A stretch of 64,000 nt of DNA. Origin: Burkholderia cepacia GG4. GTDB lineage: Bacteria; Pseudomonadota; Gammaproteobacteria; Burkholderiales; Burkholderiaceae. The stretch lies in assembly GCF_000292915.1 (NCBI RefSeq), contig NC_018514.1, forward strand, positions 1,488,001-1,552,000, written 5' to 3'. Position 1 is the first letter of the stretch; each line of letters begins with the position of its first letter. Shown here in pieces: positions 42,856 through 51,225 of the stretch. The position numbers were made by a program, and so were the translations under genes. Under the pieces are notes generated by a model that was not told where the DNA came from, made no database searches, and worked only from the letters and a program-made list of their open reading frames with translations.

Positions 42856-44013
42856 ATGGATTTTTCGCTGACCCATGAGCAGGAAATGCTGGTGACGTCG
42901 CTGCGTCAGTTCGTCGAGAAGGAACTGCAGCCTCATGAATTCGCGGTCGATCGCGCGGACGACGTGCCACCCGAACTCGCCGATTCGATCCGCCGCAAGT
43001 CGCTCGAGCTCGGCTTCTACGCGTTCAACATGCCCGAGAGCGCCGGCGGGCCCGGCCTCGACTACGTGACGCAGGCGCTGGTCGAGCGCGAGCTCGGCCG
43101 CACGAGCTGGGCGCTGCACGTGTTCGTCGCGCGGCCGAGCAAGATCCTGATGGCGTGCAAGGGCGACCAGATCGAGCGCTACCTGAAGCCGGCCGTGCGC
43201 GGCGAGCGCGTCGACTGCTTCGCGCTGACCGAGCCGGGCGCCGGCTCCGACGCGATGGGCATCCGCACGCGTGCGGTGCGCGACGGCGACGACTACGTGA
43301 TCAACGGTAGCAAGCACTTCATCAGCCACGCGGATACGGCCGACTTCGTGATCCTGTTCGCCGTCACCGGGGAGGAGGAAGTGCGCGGCCAGAAGCGCAA
43401 GCGCGTGACCTGCTTCCTGATCGACAAGGACACGCCGGGCATGACCGTGCGGCGCGGCCCGCACTGCACGAGCCTGCGTGGCTACCACCAGTCGGAGATC
43501 TTCCTGAGCGACTGCCGCGTGAGCGCCGCGCAGATCCTCGGCGAAGAGCATCGCGGCTTCGAGCTCGCGAACGACTGGCTGACGGCCGGCCGCGTGATGG
43601 TCGCCGCGAACAACATCGGCCGCGCGCAGCGCGCGTTCGAGATGGCCGCTGAATGGGCCGCGACGCGTCACCAGTTCGGCAAGCGCATCGGCGATTTCCA
43701 GGGCACGTCGTTCAAGCTCGCCGACATGCAGACCGAGATCCGCGCGGCGGAACTCGTCACGCTCTACACCGCGCAGAAGCTCGATCAGGGCACGATGACC
43801 GACGGCGACGCCGCGCTCGCAAAGCTGCTGGCGACCGAGACGCTCGGCCGCGTGACCGATCACGCGGTGCAGATCTACGGCGGCATGGGGCTGATGGACG
43901 AACTGCCGATCGAGCGCTTCTGGCGCGATGCGCGCATCGAGCGCATCTGGGAAGGTACGTCCGAGATCCAGCGCCACATCCTGTCCAAGGAAATCCTCCG
44001 ACGCTACAGCTGA
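42856..44013 (+). CDS. Acyl-CoA dehydrogenase
   Basis: 385 residues, normal length. Features: FALTEPGAGSDAMGIRTRAVRDGDDYVINGSKHFISHA (FAD/substrate region), QFGKRIGDFQGTSFKLADM, and the catalytic Glu in RIWEGTSEIQRHI. It oxidises an acyl-CoA to the 2-enoyl-CoA with FAD, passing electrons to ETF. It starts three bases after the crotonase stop, so the two are translationally coupled. The intact catalytic Glu sets it apart from CaiA-type crotonobetainyl-CoA reductases. Confidence 0.93.
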   Translation: MDFSLTHEQEMLVTSLRQFVEKELQPHEFAVDRADDVPPELADSIRRKSLELGFYAFNMPESAGGPGLDYVTQALVERELGRTSWALHVFVARPSKILMACKGDQIERYLKPAVRGERVDCFALTEPGAGSDAMGIRTRAVRDGDDYVINGSKHFISHADTADFVILFAVTGEEEVRGQKRKRVTCFLIDKDTPGMTVRRGPHCTSLRGYHQSEIFLSDCRVSAAQILGEEHRGFELANDWLTAGRVMVAANNIGRAQRAFEMAAEWAATRHQFGKRIGDFQGTSFKLADMQTEIRAAELVTLYTAQKLDQGTMTDGDAALAKLLATETLGRVTDHAVQIYGGMGLMDELPIERFWRDARIERIWEGTSEIQRHILSKEILRRYS

Positions 44014-44063
44014 CGTGAACCGTCGCGCCGGCACGTCCGGCGCGCGTTCCGAAAGGACCTTTC

Positions 44064-46193
44064 ATGACCTCCTCTCCCGCAGTCAGGGATCGCCGCGCGG
44101 CCGCCGCGGCCAATTTGCGCCGGCTGCTCGAGCCAGCCAGCATCGCGTTCGTCGGCGGACGCGGCATCGCGGGCGCCGTGCAGCGCTGTCGCGATTACGG
44201 CTATGCCGGCGACATCTGGCTCGTCAATCCGAACCATGCAGAGATCGACGGCGTGCGCTGCCATGCGAGCGTTGCCGACCTGCCCGCCGCGCCGGACGCC
44301 GTGTTCGTCGCGGTGCCTGCGCGCCAGGCGATCGACGTCGTGCGCGCGCTCGCCGAACGCGGCGCCGGCGGTGCGATCGTGTATGCGTCGGGCTTCTCCG
44401 AAACCGGCGCCGACGGCGCCGTGCTGCAGCAGGCGCTGGTCGACGCGGCCGGCGACATGGCCGTGCTCGGACCGAATTGCTACGGGCTGATCAACGGGCT
44501 GAACGGCTGCGCGCTGTGGCCGGTCGCGCACGGCGCGCCGCGCGTCGAATCGGGCGTCGCGGTGATCACGCAGAGCGGCAACCTCGCGTACAACCTGTCG
44601 ATGAGCGCACGCTCGGTGCCATTCGCGTACCTGGCCAGCGTCGGCAACCAGGCGTCGGTCGACATCGCGCGGCTCGTCGATGCGTTCGTCGACGAGCCGC
44701 GCATCCGCGCGATCGGCGTGCATCTCGAAGGGCTGAAGGACGTGCGCGCGTTCAGCGAGGCCGCCGCCCGCGCACTCGCGCACGGCGTGCCGATCGTCGC
44801 GCTGAAGAGCGGCACGTCGACGCTCGGCGCGCAGCTCGCGATGAGCCACACGAGCTCGCTCGCGGGTTCGGACGCGTTGTACGACGCGCTGTTCCGGCGG
44901 CTCGGCGTGATCCGCGTGAAGGACCCGGTCGGCCTCGTCGAGACGTTGAAGCTGCTCGCGATCGCCGGCGTTCCCGAGCGCCGCACGCTCGCCGCGCTGG
45001 CGACATCCGGCGGCGACGCAGGGCTCGTCGCGGATCTCGGCGAAGCGCGCGGCATCGAATTCCCGCCAGTCCGCGACGCGGGCCGCGACGCGCTCGGCAA
45101 CGTGCTGCCCGCCTACGCGACGATCGCGAACCCGCTCGATTTCACGACGACGCCGTGGGGCGACCCCGGCAAGATGCGCGCGTGCTGCGACGCGCTCCTG
45201 GCCGACCGCCCGGGCGCGGCTGCGATGATCCTCGACTATCCGCAGGAAGCGACCGGCGAGCGGCCGCTGTGCGACATCGCGGCGAACGCATTCGCGGCGT
45301 CCGCACGCCAGCACGGCGTGGTCGGCGCGGTGATCTCGGTGTTCCCGGACCTGACGCCGCCCGACCACGCGGCGCGCATGGCCGCGGCCGGCATCGCGCC
45401 GCTGCAGGGGCTCGCCGACGGGCTCGACGCGATCGGCGCGGCGATGACCTACGGCGACACGCGGCGCCGCGTGCTCGACGCCGATGCGCTGAACGCGCTG
45501 CCGGTGCTGCGGGCCGGCAACGGCGGCGACGGCACCGCGACGCTGCACGACGAATGGGCGAGCAAGCGGATGCTGGCCGCGCACGGGCTCGACGTGCCGC
45601 CGGCCGAATGCGTCGCGCCCGCCGATGCGCCAGCCGCCGCACAGCGGCTCGGCTTTCCGGTCTGCGTGAAGGTCGTCAGCGAGCGCCTGCCGCACAAGAC
45701 CGAGGCCGGCGCGGTCGCGCTGAAGCTCGCGTCGCCCGAGGCCGTCGCCGCGGCGGTCGGGCGGATGACCGAACAGGTCGCCCGTTACGCGCCCGACGTG
45801 CGCGTCGAGCGCATCCTCGTCGAGAAAATGGCCGACGCGCCGCTGCTCGAACTGATCGTCGGCGTGAAGCGCGAGCCGAATTTCGGCCTCGCGCTGGTGC
45901 TCGGCTCCGGTGGCGTGCTGGTCGAGCTGATCCGCGACACCGCGACGCTGCTGCTGCCGGTGCGCGAAAGCGACGTGCGCGACGCGCTGCTCGGGTTGAA
46001 GCTCGGCCCGCTGCTGACCGGCTATCGCGGGCGGCCAAAGGCCGATCTCGACGCGGTGGTCGCGAACGTGATGGCGATCGCGCGCTTCGCGCAGGCACAT
46101 GCCGATACGCTCGTCGAGCTCGACGTCAATCCGCTGCTCGTGATGGAACGCGGCGCGGTGGCCGTCGATGCGCTGGTGAGGCTCGACGCGTGA
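44064..46193 (+). CDS. ADP-forming-type acyl-CoA ligase (fused CoA-binding and ATP-grasp domains)
   Basis: 709 residues. CoA-binding Rossmann domain from about 15 (RRLLEPASIAFVGGRGIAGAVQRCRDYGYAGDIWLVNPNHAEIDG). The succinyl-CoA-ligase-like part has the phosphohistidine motif SHTSSLAGSDALYDAL. The C-terminal ATP-grasp has LPHKTEAGAVALKL and a final GYRGRPKADLDAVV. This family makes an acyl-CoA from acid, CoA and ATP, forming ADP. It lies 50 bp after the acyl-CoA dehydrogenase gene. A stem-loop follows its stop. Confidence 0.9.
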   Translation: MTSSPAVRDRRAAAAANLRRLLEPASIAFVGGRGIAGAVQRCRDYGYAGDIWLVNPNHAEIDGVRCHASVADLPAAPDAVFVAVPARQAIDVVRALAERGAGGAIVYASGFSETGADGAVLQQALVDAAGDMAVLGPNCYGLINGLNGCALWPVAHGAPRVESGVAVITQSGNLAYNLSMSARSVPFAYLASVGNQASVDIARLVDAFVDEPRIRAIGVHLEGLKDVRAFSEAAARALAHGVPIVALKSGTSTLGAQLAMSHTSSLAGSDALYDALFRRLGVIRVKDPVGLVETLKLLAIAGVPERRTLAALATSGGDAGLVADLGEARGIEFPPVRDAGRDALGNVLPAYATIANPLDFTTTPWGDPGKMRACCDALLADRPGAAAMILDYPQEATGERPLCDIAANAFAASARQHGVVGAVISVFPDLTPPDHAARMAAAGIAPLQGLADGLDAIGAAMTYGDTRRRVLDADALNALPVLRAGNGGDGTATLHDEWASKRMLAAHGLDVPPAECVAPADAPAAAQRLGFPVCVKVVSERLPHKTEAGAVALKLASPEAVAAAVGRMTEQVARYAPDVRVERILVEKMADAPLLELIVGVKREPNFGLALVLGSGGVLVELIRDTATLLLPVRESDVRDALLGLKLGPLLTGYRGRPKADLDAVVANVMAIARFAQAHADTLVELDVNPLLVMERGAVAVDALVRLDA

Positions 46194-46207
46194 CGCCGGC
46201 ATGAAAC

Positions 46208-46246
46208 GCCACGGCCCGCTCACGCGCTACGCGAGCGGGCCGTGGC
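46208..46246. terminator. Bidirectional stem-loop between convergent ligase and oxidase genes
   Basis: GCCACGGCCCGCTC (46208-46221) pairs perfectly with GAGCGGGCCGTGGC (46233-46246) around an 11-base loop. It lies 14 bp after the ligase stop and 29 bp before the stop of the convergent oxidase gene. There is no long T-run, so termination is inferred from stem strength and position. Confidence 0.7.
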
Positions 46247-46274
46247 TTGTCGACGATGAAGCACACTACGTCGC

Positions 46275-47666
46275 TCAGATCACCTTGCCGGGATTGAGCA
46301 GCCCGAGCGGATCGAACGCGTGCTTCAGGCGGCGCATAGCAGCAATCTCGGCGTCGCTGCGCGAGCAGCCGAGCCAGTCGCGCTTGTAGCGGCCGATCCC
46401 GTGCTCGGCCGACACCGAGCCGCCCGCGTCGCGCACGAGCGGATACAGCACCGCGTCGACGTCGTGCGCGCTCTCGCCCGCCGCGTACGGTGCCGACACG
46501 CACACGTGCAGGTTGCTGTCGCCGAGGTGGCCGAAGAAGAACACGTGCGCACCGGGCCAGCGGGCCTTCAGCGCGCGATCGCACGCGTCGATGAAGGCCG
46601 CCGTCTCGCGCGGCGGAATCCCGACGTCGAAATTGACGAGGCCAGGCAGATTGTCGATCGCAAGCCCTTCTCGCACCGTCCAGAATGCCTGTGCGTCGGC
46701 CGCGGTCTGCGCGAGCGCAGCATCGTCGATCAATTCGCGCTCGAGCCAGTCGGCCAGCACGGCTTCGAACCGTTCGGCCGTCGGTGCGGCCTCGCCGCTC
46801 GCGCATTCGATCAGCACCTTGACGCCGTCGTCCGCCGGCAGCGGCGCGCGCATGCCGGGCGTGTGCTCGCACACGTAGCCGTAGAACGCCGGCCACATCG
46901 CCTCGAAGCTCAGCAAGTCCGCACACGCGGCGCGCGCCTCGCGCAGCAGCGTGAGCGCTGCGGCCGTATCGCGCACCGCGCACAGCGCGGTCGACGGTGC
47001 GGCGAGCCGAGGATGCAGCCGCAGCACGACCCGCGTGACGACGCCGAGCGTTCCTTCGCTGCCGACGAAGATCTGCCGCAGGTCGTAGCCCGCGTTGTTC
47101 TTCAGCATCTTGTTCAGCGAACTCAGCACGGTGCCGTCGGCCAGCACGACCTCGAGGCCCAGCACCTGCTCGCGCGTCGTGCCGTAGCGGATCACACGAT
47201 TGCCGCCCGCATTGGTCGCGACGTTGCCGCCGATCTGGCACGACCCGCGCGCACCGAGATCGATGCCGAGCGCGAAGCCCGCTTCGTCTACCGCTTCCTG
47301 AAGGTCCTGCAGGGTGGTGCCGGCCCACGCGGTGACGGTGGCCGCATCCGCGTCGATCTCGGCGACACCCTTCATGCGTTCGAGCGACAGCACGACGTCC
47401 TGCGCACCGGGCTCGGCGCCGGCCGCGAGCCCGGTCATCCCGCCCTGCGGCACGACGGTCTGCCGGTACGCGCAGCAGATCGCGAGCGCGCGGCTCACGT
47501 CGTCGACGCTGCGTGGGCGCAGCAGCGCGCGCGGCCGCACGCCGGCTGCTTCGCCGTAGTTGGTGAAATGGCGCGCGCCGATCGCGTCGCCGGTGCTCAC
47601 GCAATCGGCGCCGAGCGCGTCGCGCAGCGCGGCGACGACGTCGCCGTTCGAGGATGGATCGGACAT
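46275..47666 (-). CDS. FAD-linked 2-hydroxyacid oxidase (GlcD/DLD family)
   Basis: 463 residues. FAD_binding_4 domain: VVPQGGMTGLAAGAEP, GARGSCQIGGNVATNAGGNRVIRYGTTREQVLGLEVVLADG, NNAGYDLRQIFVGSEGTLGVVTRVVLRL. C-terminal FAD-oxidase domain ending SVSAEHGIGRYKRDWL...LKHAFDPLGLLNPGKV. Such enzymes oxidise D-lactate, glycolate, D-2-hydroxyglutarate and related acids. It follows the porin gene by 43 bp on the same strand. Its substrate is likely a 2-hydroxyacid by-product of the regulon. The ATG at 47666 (MSDPSSNG) has only a weak ribosome-binding site. Confidence 0.88.
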   Translation of the reverse strand: MSDPSSNGDVVAALRDALGADCVSTGDAIGARHFTNYGEAAGVRPRALLRPRSVDDVSRALAICCAYRQTVVPQGGMTGLAAGAEPGAQDVVLSLERMKGVAEIDADAATVTAWAGTTLQDLQEAVDEAGFALGIDLGARGSCQIGGNVATNAGGNRVIRYGTTREQVLGLEVVLADGTVLSSLNKMLKNNAGYDLRQIFVGSEGTLGVVTRVVLRLHPRLAAPSTALCAVRDTAAALTLLREARAACADLLSFEAMWPAFYGYVCEHTPGMRAPLPADDGVKVLIECASGEAAPTAERFEAVLADWLERELIDDAALAQTAADAQAFWTVREGLAIDNLPGLVNFDVGIPPRETAAFIDACDRALKARWPGAHVFFFGHLGDSNLHVCVSAPYAAGESAHDVDAVLYPLVRDAGGSVSAEHGIGRYKRDWLGCSRSDAEIAAMRRLKHAFDPLGLLNPGKVI

Positions 47667-47674
47667 GATCGACG

Positions 47675-47694
47675 GGGCCGGCCGTATCCGGCCC
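47675..47694 (-). terminator. Stem-loop between porin and oxidase genes
   Basis: GGGCCGG (47675-47681) pairs with CCGGCCC (47688-47694) around six bases, in the 43-bp gap after the porin stop. It could attenuate transcription so that the oxidase is made at a lower level than the abundant porin. There is no T-run, so full termination is uncertain. Confidence 0.5.
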
Positions 47695-47709
47695 GGGAAC
47701 GAGAAAGGA

Positions 47710-48840
47710 TCAGAAATTATGCCGCATGCCGATGCGCGCGGCGGCCTGGGTGCGGCTCGTCGACGGCGCGAAGCTGTAGCCAATCACCGCGTCGACGCCG
47801 TTCGACGCGCGCATCCAGTCGACCGCCGCATACACGTCGGTGCGCTTCGACAGCGCGTAATGCGCGCCGAGCGCGACTTCGTGCCAGTGATGGCCTTCGA
47901 ACGTCGTGTACTGGTAGCCCGCGACGAGCGACAGCGGCACGGTCGCCTGGTACACGCCGCCCGCCTCGTACACGCGCATCGTCGACGATTGCCCGTAACC
48001 CTTGAACGTCGTGTTGCTGAAGTCCGCGTTGAGCGTCAGCTTGCCGAGCGTGTACGAGGCGCCGATCCCGAAGATCGATTGCGAGTCGATCGCGAACGGC
48101 GTCGAGTCGTGCAGGTCAGTGACGGCGCCCGTCGCCGGATCGACCGTCGCGACCGTCTGCCCGAGCATCGTCCTCACGCCCATCTGCGCATACGGATCGA
48201 GCGCCGCGAGCCCGCGCGGTGCATTGAGCCGCGTGTAGTTGCCGCCCGCCGAGAAATCGCCGTGCGTATAGCTTGCGCCCACGCTCCATGCGCTGCCGTC
48301 GTGGAAGCTGCCCGCGTCGTTGCTGAACGAATACATGCCGCCGACCACGAGCCCGTGGAAGCTGTTGCTGACGAATTTCACCGCGTTCTGCAGCCGGTCG
48401 CCGCTCTGGCGGTCGAAATCGCCGAGGTGCACGCCGTAGCCGCTGCCGAACGCGCTGACGTTGTACGCGGCCGTGAAGTCGAACGCGAAGTCGTACTGGT
48501 TGCCGAACGTCAGCGTGCCCCAGTCGTTGCCGAGCCCGACGTAGGCCTGCCGCCCGAACATCGCGCCGCCCTGGTTCAGCCGACCGGTGCCGAGCCGGAA
48601 ACCGCTCTCGAGCTTGAACACCGCCTTGTTGCCGCCGCCGAGATCCTCGGTGCCCATCAGGCCGACGCGGTTGCCGTACGACACGCCGTCGTCGAACAGG
48701 TACGCATGTGCACCGCCCGTGTTGTTCACGTAGGTGATGCCGCCGTCGATGATCCCGTACAGCGTGACGCTGCTCTGGGCATGGGCGTAGCCGTGGACCA
48801 TCACCGACATCATGCCGGCCAGCAGGAAGCGCTTCTTCAT
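47710..48840 (-). CDS. Gram-negative trimeric porin (Burkholderia OmpC/Opc-like)
   Basis: 376 residues. Signal peptide 1-21 (MKKRFLLAGMMSVMVHGYAHA) cleaved before QSSVTLYGIIDGGITYVNN, the hallmark of beta-proteobacterial porins. Alternating beta-strands follow with SRVG-like NRVGLMGTEDLGGGNKAVFKLESGF, and a terminal Phe (GMRHNF), the usual outer-membrane assembly signal. It should form a 16-strand channel. Two copies of the TTGAA-N6-TTCAA dyad lie upstream, so it is probably the regulon's outer-membrane entry. The ATG has GGAGACACCGCAA upstream. Confidence 0.92.
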   Translation of the reverse strand: MKKRFLLAGMMSVMVHGYAHAQSSVTLYGIIDGGITYVNNTGGAHAYLFDDGVSYGNRVGLMGTEDLGGGNKAVFKLESGFRLGTGRLNQGGAMFGRQAYVGLGNDWGTLTFGNQYDFAFDFTAAYNVSAFGSGYGVHLGDFDRQSGDRLQNAVKFVSNSFHGLVVGGMYSFSNDAGSFHDGSAWSVGASYTHGDFSAGGNYTRLNAPRGLAALDPYAQMGVRTMLGQTVATVDPATGAVTDLHDSTPFAIDSQSIFGIGASYTLGKLTLNADFSNTTFKGYGQSSTMRVYEAGGVYQATVPLSLVAGYQYTTFEGHHWHEVALGAHYALSKRTDVYAAVDWMRASNGVDAVIGYSFAPSTSRTQAAARIGMRHNF

Positions 48841-48947
48841 TTGCGGTGTCTCCGGTTGCCGCGCGCGGCGGCTCGATTTTTCGTTGTGCGTGAACGCCGC
48901 CCGCCTGCTTCGCTTCGGCACCGCGGCGCTGGCGAGTATAGGTTCAG

Positions 48948-48963
48948 TTGAATGAATGTTCAA
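48948..48963. promoter_or_regulatory. TTGAA-N6-TTCAA dyad, site 3 (porin promoter side)
   Basis: TTGAATGAATGTTCAA is an exact match to the shared dyad, 108-123 bp upstream of the porin ATG and in the 263-bp gap shared with the thioesterase gene. It is followed by TTGAC at 48964, which could overlap a promoter element. Confidence 0.7.
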
Positions 48964-49016
48964 TTGACGGAGAGGTCGATCCGTACCGGTGTTTACACCC
49001 ATCGGCGATTTCATTA

Positions 49017-49032
49017 TTGAAAAAACGTTCAA
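49017..49032. promoter_or_regulatory. TTGAA-N6-TTCAA dyad, site 4 (thioesterase promoter side)
   Basis: TTGAAAAAACGTTCAA is an exact match to the shared dyad, 72-87 bp upstream of the thioesterase ATG and 69 bp from site 3. Two sites in one gap suggest that each direction has its own operator, or that the regulator loops between them. Confidence 0.7.
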
Positions 49033-49103
49033 CCCGTCATAACATCGACCGGCAGCCCCCGCGGACGACGTGCGGGCCCGTTCCGAACCCCGGAGTGCAC
49101 TGG

Positions 49104-49709
49104 ATGACGACCCATCTCAGCCCCGCCGCCGAGCCGCGCCTGCGCTCGGCCTACGAAGGACAGAAGTCGCGCCCGTACGATCCCGGCGCGCCGATCGCGA
49201 CGCCGCTCGCACTGCATCGCTGCACCGTGCAGCCCGAGTGGGTCGACTACAACGGCCACATGAGCGAATCGTGCTACCTGCTCGTGTTCGGCGACAGCAG
49301 CGACGCGTTCTTCCGCTACTTCGGCATCGACGACGGCTATCGCGAAGCCGGCTGCTCGATCTATTCCGCGGAAACGCACATCCGCCACCTGCGCGAAGCG
49401 ATGCTCGGCGAGCCGCTGCGGCTCACGGTCAGGCTGCTCGACGTGGACGACCGCAGGTTGCACGTATTCCATTCGATGCATCACGCGACGACCGGCGCGC
49501 AGCTCGCGACCGGCGAACAGCTGCTGACCCACGTGGACATGCGCGCGAAGCGCTCGACGCCGTTCCCCGATGCAATCCGCCGGCATCTGGACGCGATTCA
49601 CGCCGAACATGCGCGCGCGCCACGCGAGCCACACGCGGGCCGCGCGATCGCGATCCGCCGCGCTGCCCCTGCTTCTTCCGCTTCTTCCGCTTCTTCCGCT
49701 TCCCGCTGA
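49104..49709 (+). CDS. Hotdog-fold thioesterase resembling carnitine-pathway (CdhB-type) thioesterases
   Basis: 201 residues. The core (PEWVDYNGHMSESCYLLVFGDSSDAFFRYFGIDDGYREAGCSIYSAETHIRHLREAMLGEPLRLTVRLLDVDDRRLHVFHSMHH) closely matches, from memory, the thioesterase fused to or next to L-carnitine dehydrogenase. The D-x-N-GHM motif holds the catalytic Asp. It would release a hydroxy- or oxoacyl-CoA such as a betaine-like acid. No carnitine dehydrogenase is encoded nearby. The C-terminus is an ASS-repeat tail. The ATG at 49104 has CGGAG upstream. The aldehyde dehydrogenase gene follows in the same direction. Confidence 0.8.
   Translation: MTTHLSPAAEPRLRSAYEGQKSRPYDPGAPIATPLALHRCTVQPEWVDYNGHMSESCYLLVFGDSSDAFFRYFGIDDGYREAGCSIYSAETHIRHLREAMLGEPLRLTVRLLDVDDRRLHVFHSMHHATTGAQLATGEQLLTHVDMRAKRSTPFPDAIRRHLDAIHAEHARAPREPHAGRAIAIRRAAPASSASSASSASR
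49671..49697 (+). repeat. Three tandem copies of GCTTCTTCC at the thioesterase C-terminus
   Basis: Three 9-bp units GCTTCTTCC (49671-49697) are followed by a partial fourth. They encode ASS ASS ASS at the end of the thioesterase. Being in frame, changes in number would only lengthen the tail. Confidence 0.85.
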
Positions 49710-49737
49710 CCACGCCGAACCACGACGGAGCCTTCCC

Positions 49738-51225
49738 ATGCAGACGCACGACGACTGGCGCAGCCGCGCCGGCCAGCTCGACATCGATTCCCGCGCATTC
49801 GTCGACGGCGCGTTCCGCGACGCGCACGACGGTGCCACCTTCACATGCACGAGCCCGATCGACGGCCGCGTGCTCGCGCAGGTCGCACATTGCCGTCAGG
49901 CCGACGCCGACCTCGCGGTCGCGGCCGCGCGGCGCGCTTTCGAACGCGGCACGTGGCGCGACGCGTCGCCGCGCGAACGCAAGCGCGTGCTGCTGCGCTG
50001 GGCCGCGCTGATCCGCGAACACGCGGACGATCTCGCGCTGCTCGAAACGCTCGACACCGGCAAGCCGATCGGCGATACGACCACGATCGACATTCCGTCC
50101 ACCGCGTACTGCGCCGAGTGGTTCGCCGAGGCGATCGACAAGACCGGTGGCGAAGTCGCGCCAGCGGACGCGCATCTCGTCGGGCTCGTCACACGCGAGC
50201 CGATCGGCGTGGTCGCGGCGGTCGTTCCGTGGAATTTCCCCGCGATGATCGCGATGTGGAAATGCGCGCCCGCGCTCGCGGCCGGCAACAGCGTCGTACT
50301 GAAGCCGTCCGAGAAATCGCCGCTCAGTGCATTGCGGCTCGCGGCGCTGGCCGCGCAGGCCGGGCTGCCGGCCGGCGTGCTGAACGTGCTGCCGGGCTTC
50401 GGCGACGCGGGCGAAGCACTCGCGCGGCATCCGGACGTCGACTGCATCGCGTTTACCGGCTCGACCGCGGTCGGCCACCAGGTCGCGCGCTGCGCGGCCG
50501 ATTCGAACCTGAAGCGCGTGTGGCTCGAGCTCGGCGGCAAGTCGCCGCAGATCGTGCTGCCCGACTGCCCCGATCTCGAACGCGCGGCGCGCACCGTCGC
50601 GCATGCGGTGTTCTACAACACCGGGCAGATGTGCACGGCCGGCTCGCGGCTGCTCGTCCATCGCGCGATTCGTGACGCACTCGTCGCGCGCGTGCTCGCG
50701 ATCGCGCCCGAGTACGCACCCAGCGATCCGCTGTCGCCCGACACCCGGATGGGCAGCCTGATCGATGCCGCGCAGGTCGAGCGCGTGCTCGGCTACGTCG
50801 ACGCCGGCCGCGACGAAGCGACGCTGATCACGGGCGGCAAGCGCGCGCGCACTGCCAGCGGCGGCCAGTACGTCGAGCCGACCGTGTTCGACTGTCCGCG
50901 TGCCGATGCGCGGATCGTGCGCGAGGAGATTTTCGGGCCCGTGCTCGCGGTCACGGCATTCGACGATCTGGATACGGCCGTCGCGCTCGCGAACGACACG
51001 CGCTACGGGCTCGCGGCCTCGGTGTGGACGGCAAACCTGACGACCGCGCATGAAACCGCGCGCCGGCTGCGGGCCGGTACGGTGTGGGTGAACGGTTACG
51101 AGGAAACCGACGACATGAACTTCCCGTTCGGCGGCTTCAAGGAGTCGGGCAACGGGCGCGACAACTCGCTGCATGCGCTGGAGAAATACACGGAGTTGAA
51201 GTCGACGGTGATTCGGTTGCGGTGA
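49738..51225 (+). CDS. NAD(P)-dependent aldehyde dehydrogenase (PuuC/betaine-aldehyde type)
   Basis: 495 residues. Catalytic Cys in FYNTGQMCTAGSRL, general-base Glu in VWLELGGKSPQ, NAD site AFTGSTAVGHQ, and PWNFPAMIAMWKCAPALAAGNSVVLKPSE. C-terminal FGGFKESGNGRDNSLHALEKYTELKSTVI is typical of PuuC and betaine-aldehyde dehydrogenases. It oxidises an omega-amino or quaternary aldehyde to the acid. This is the step needed after an AruI-type decarboxylase. It follows the thioesterase gene by 28 bp; CGGAG lies upstream of the ATG. Confidence 0.93.
   Translation: MQTHDDWRSRAGQLDIDSRAFVDGAFRDAHDGATFTCTSPIDGRVLAQVAHCRQADADLAVAAARRAFERGTWRDASPRERKRVLLRWAALIREHADDLALLETLDTGKPIGDTTTIDIPSTAYCAEWFAEAIDKTGGEVAPADAHLVGLVTREPIGVVAAVVPWNFPAMIAMWKCAPALAAGNSVVLKPSEKSPLSALRLAALAAQAGLPAGVLNVLPGFGDAGEALARHPDVDCIAFTGSTAVGHQVARCAADSNLKRVWLELGGKSPQIVLPDCPDLERAARTVAHAVFYNTGQMCTAGSRLLVHRAIRDALVARVLAIAPEYAPSDPLSPDTRMGSLIDAAQVERVLGYVDAGRDEATLITGGKRARTASGGQYVEPTVFDCPRADARIVREEIFGPVLAVTAFDDLDTAVALANDTRYGLAASVWTANLTTAHETARRLRAGTVWVNGYEETDDMNFPFGGFKESGNGRDNSLHALEKYTELKSTVIRLR

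Noticed and set aside
44004..46223. A 739-codon open frame on the - strand
   Set aside because: It is the mirror of the acyl-CoA ligase gene, whose domains and start are clear.
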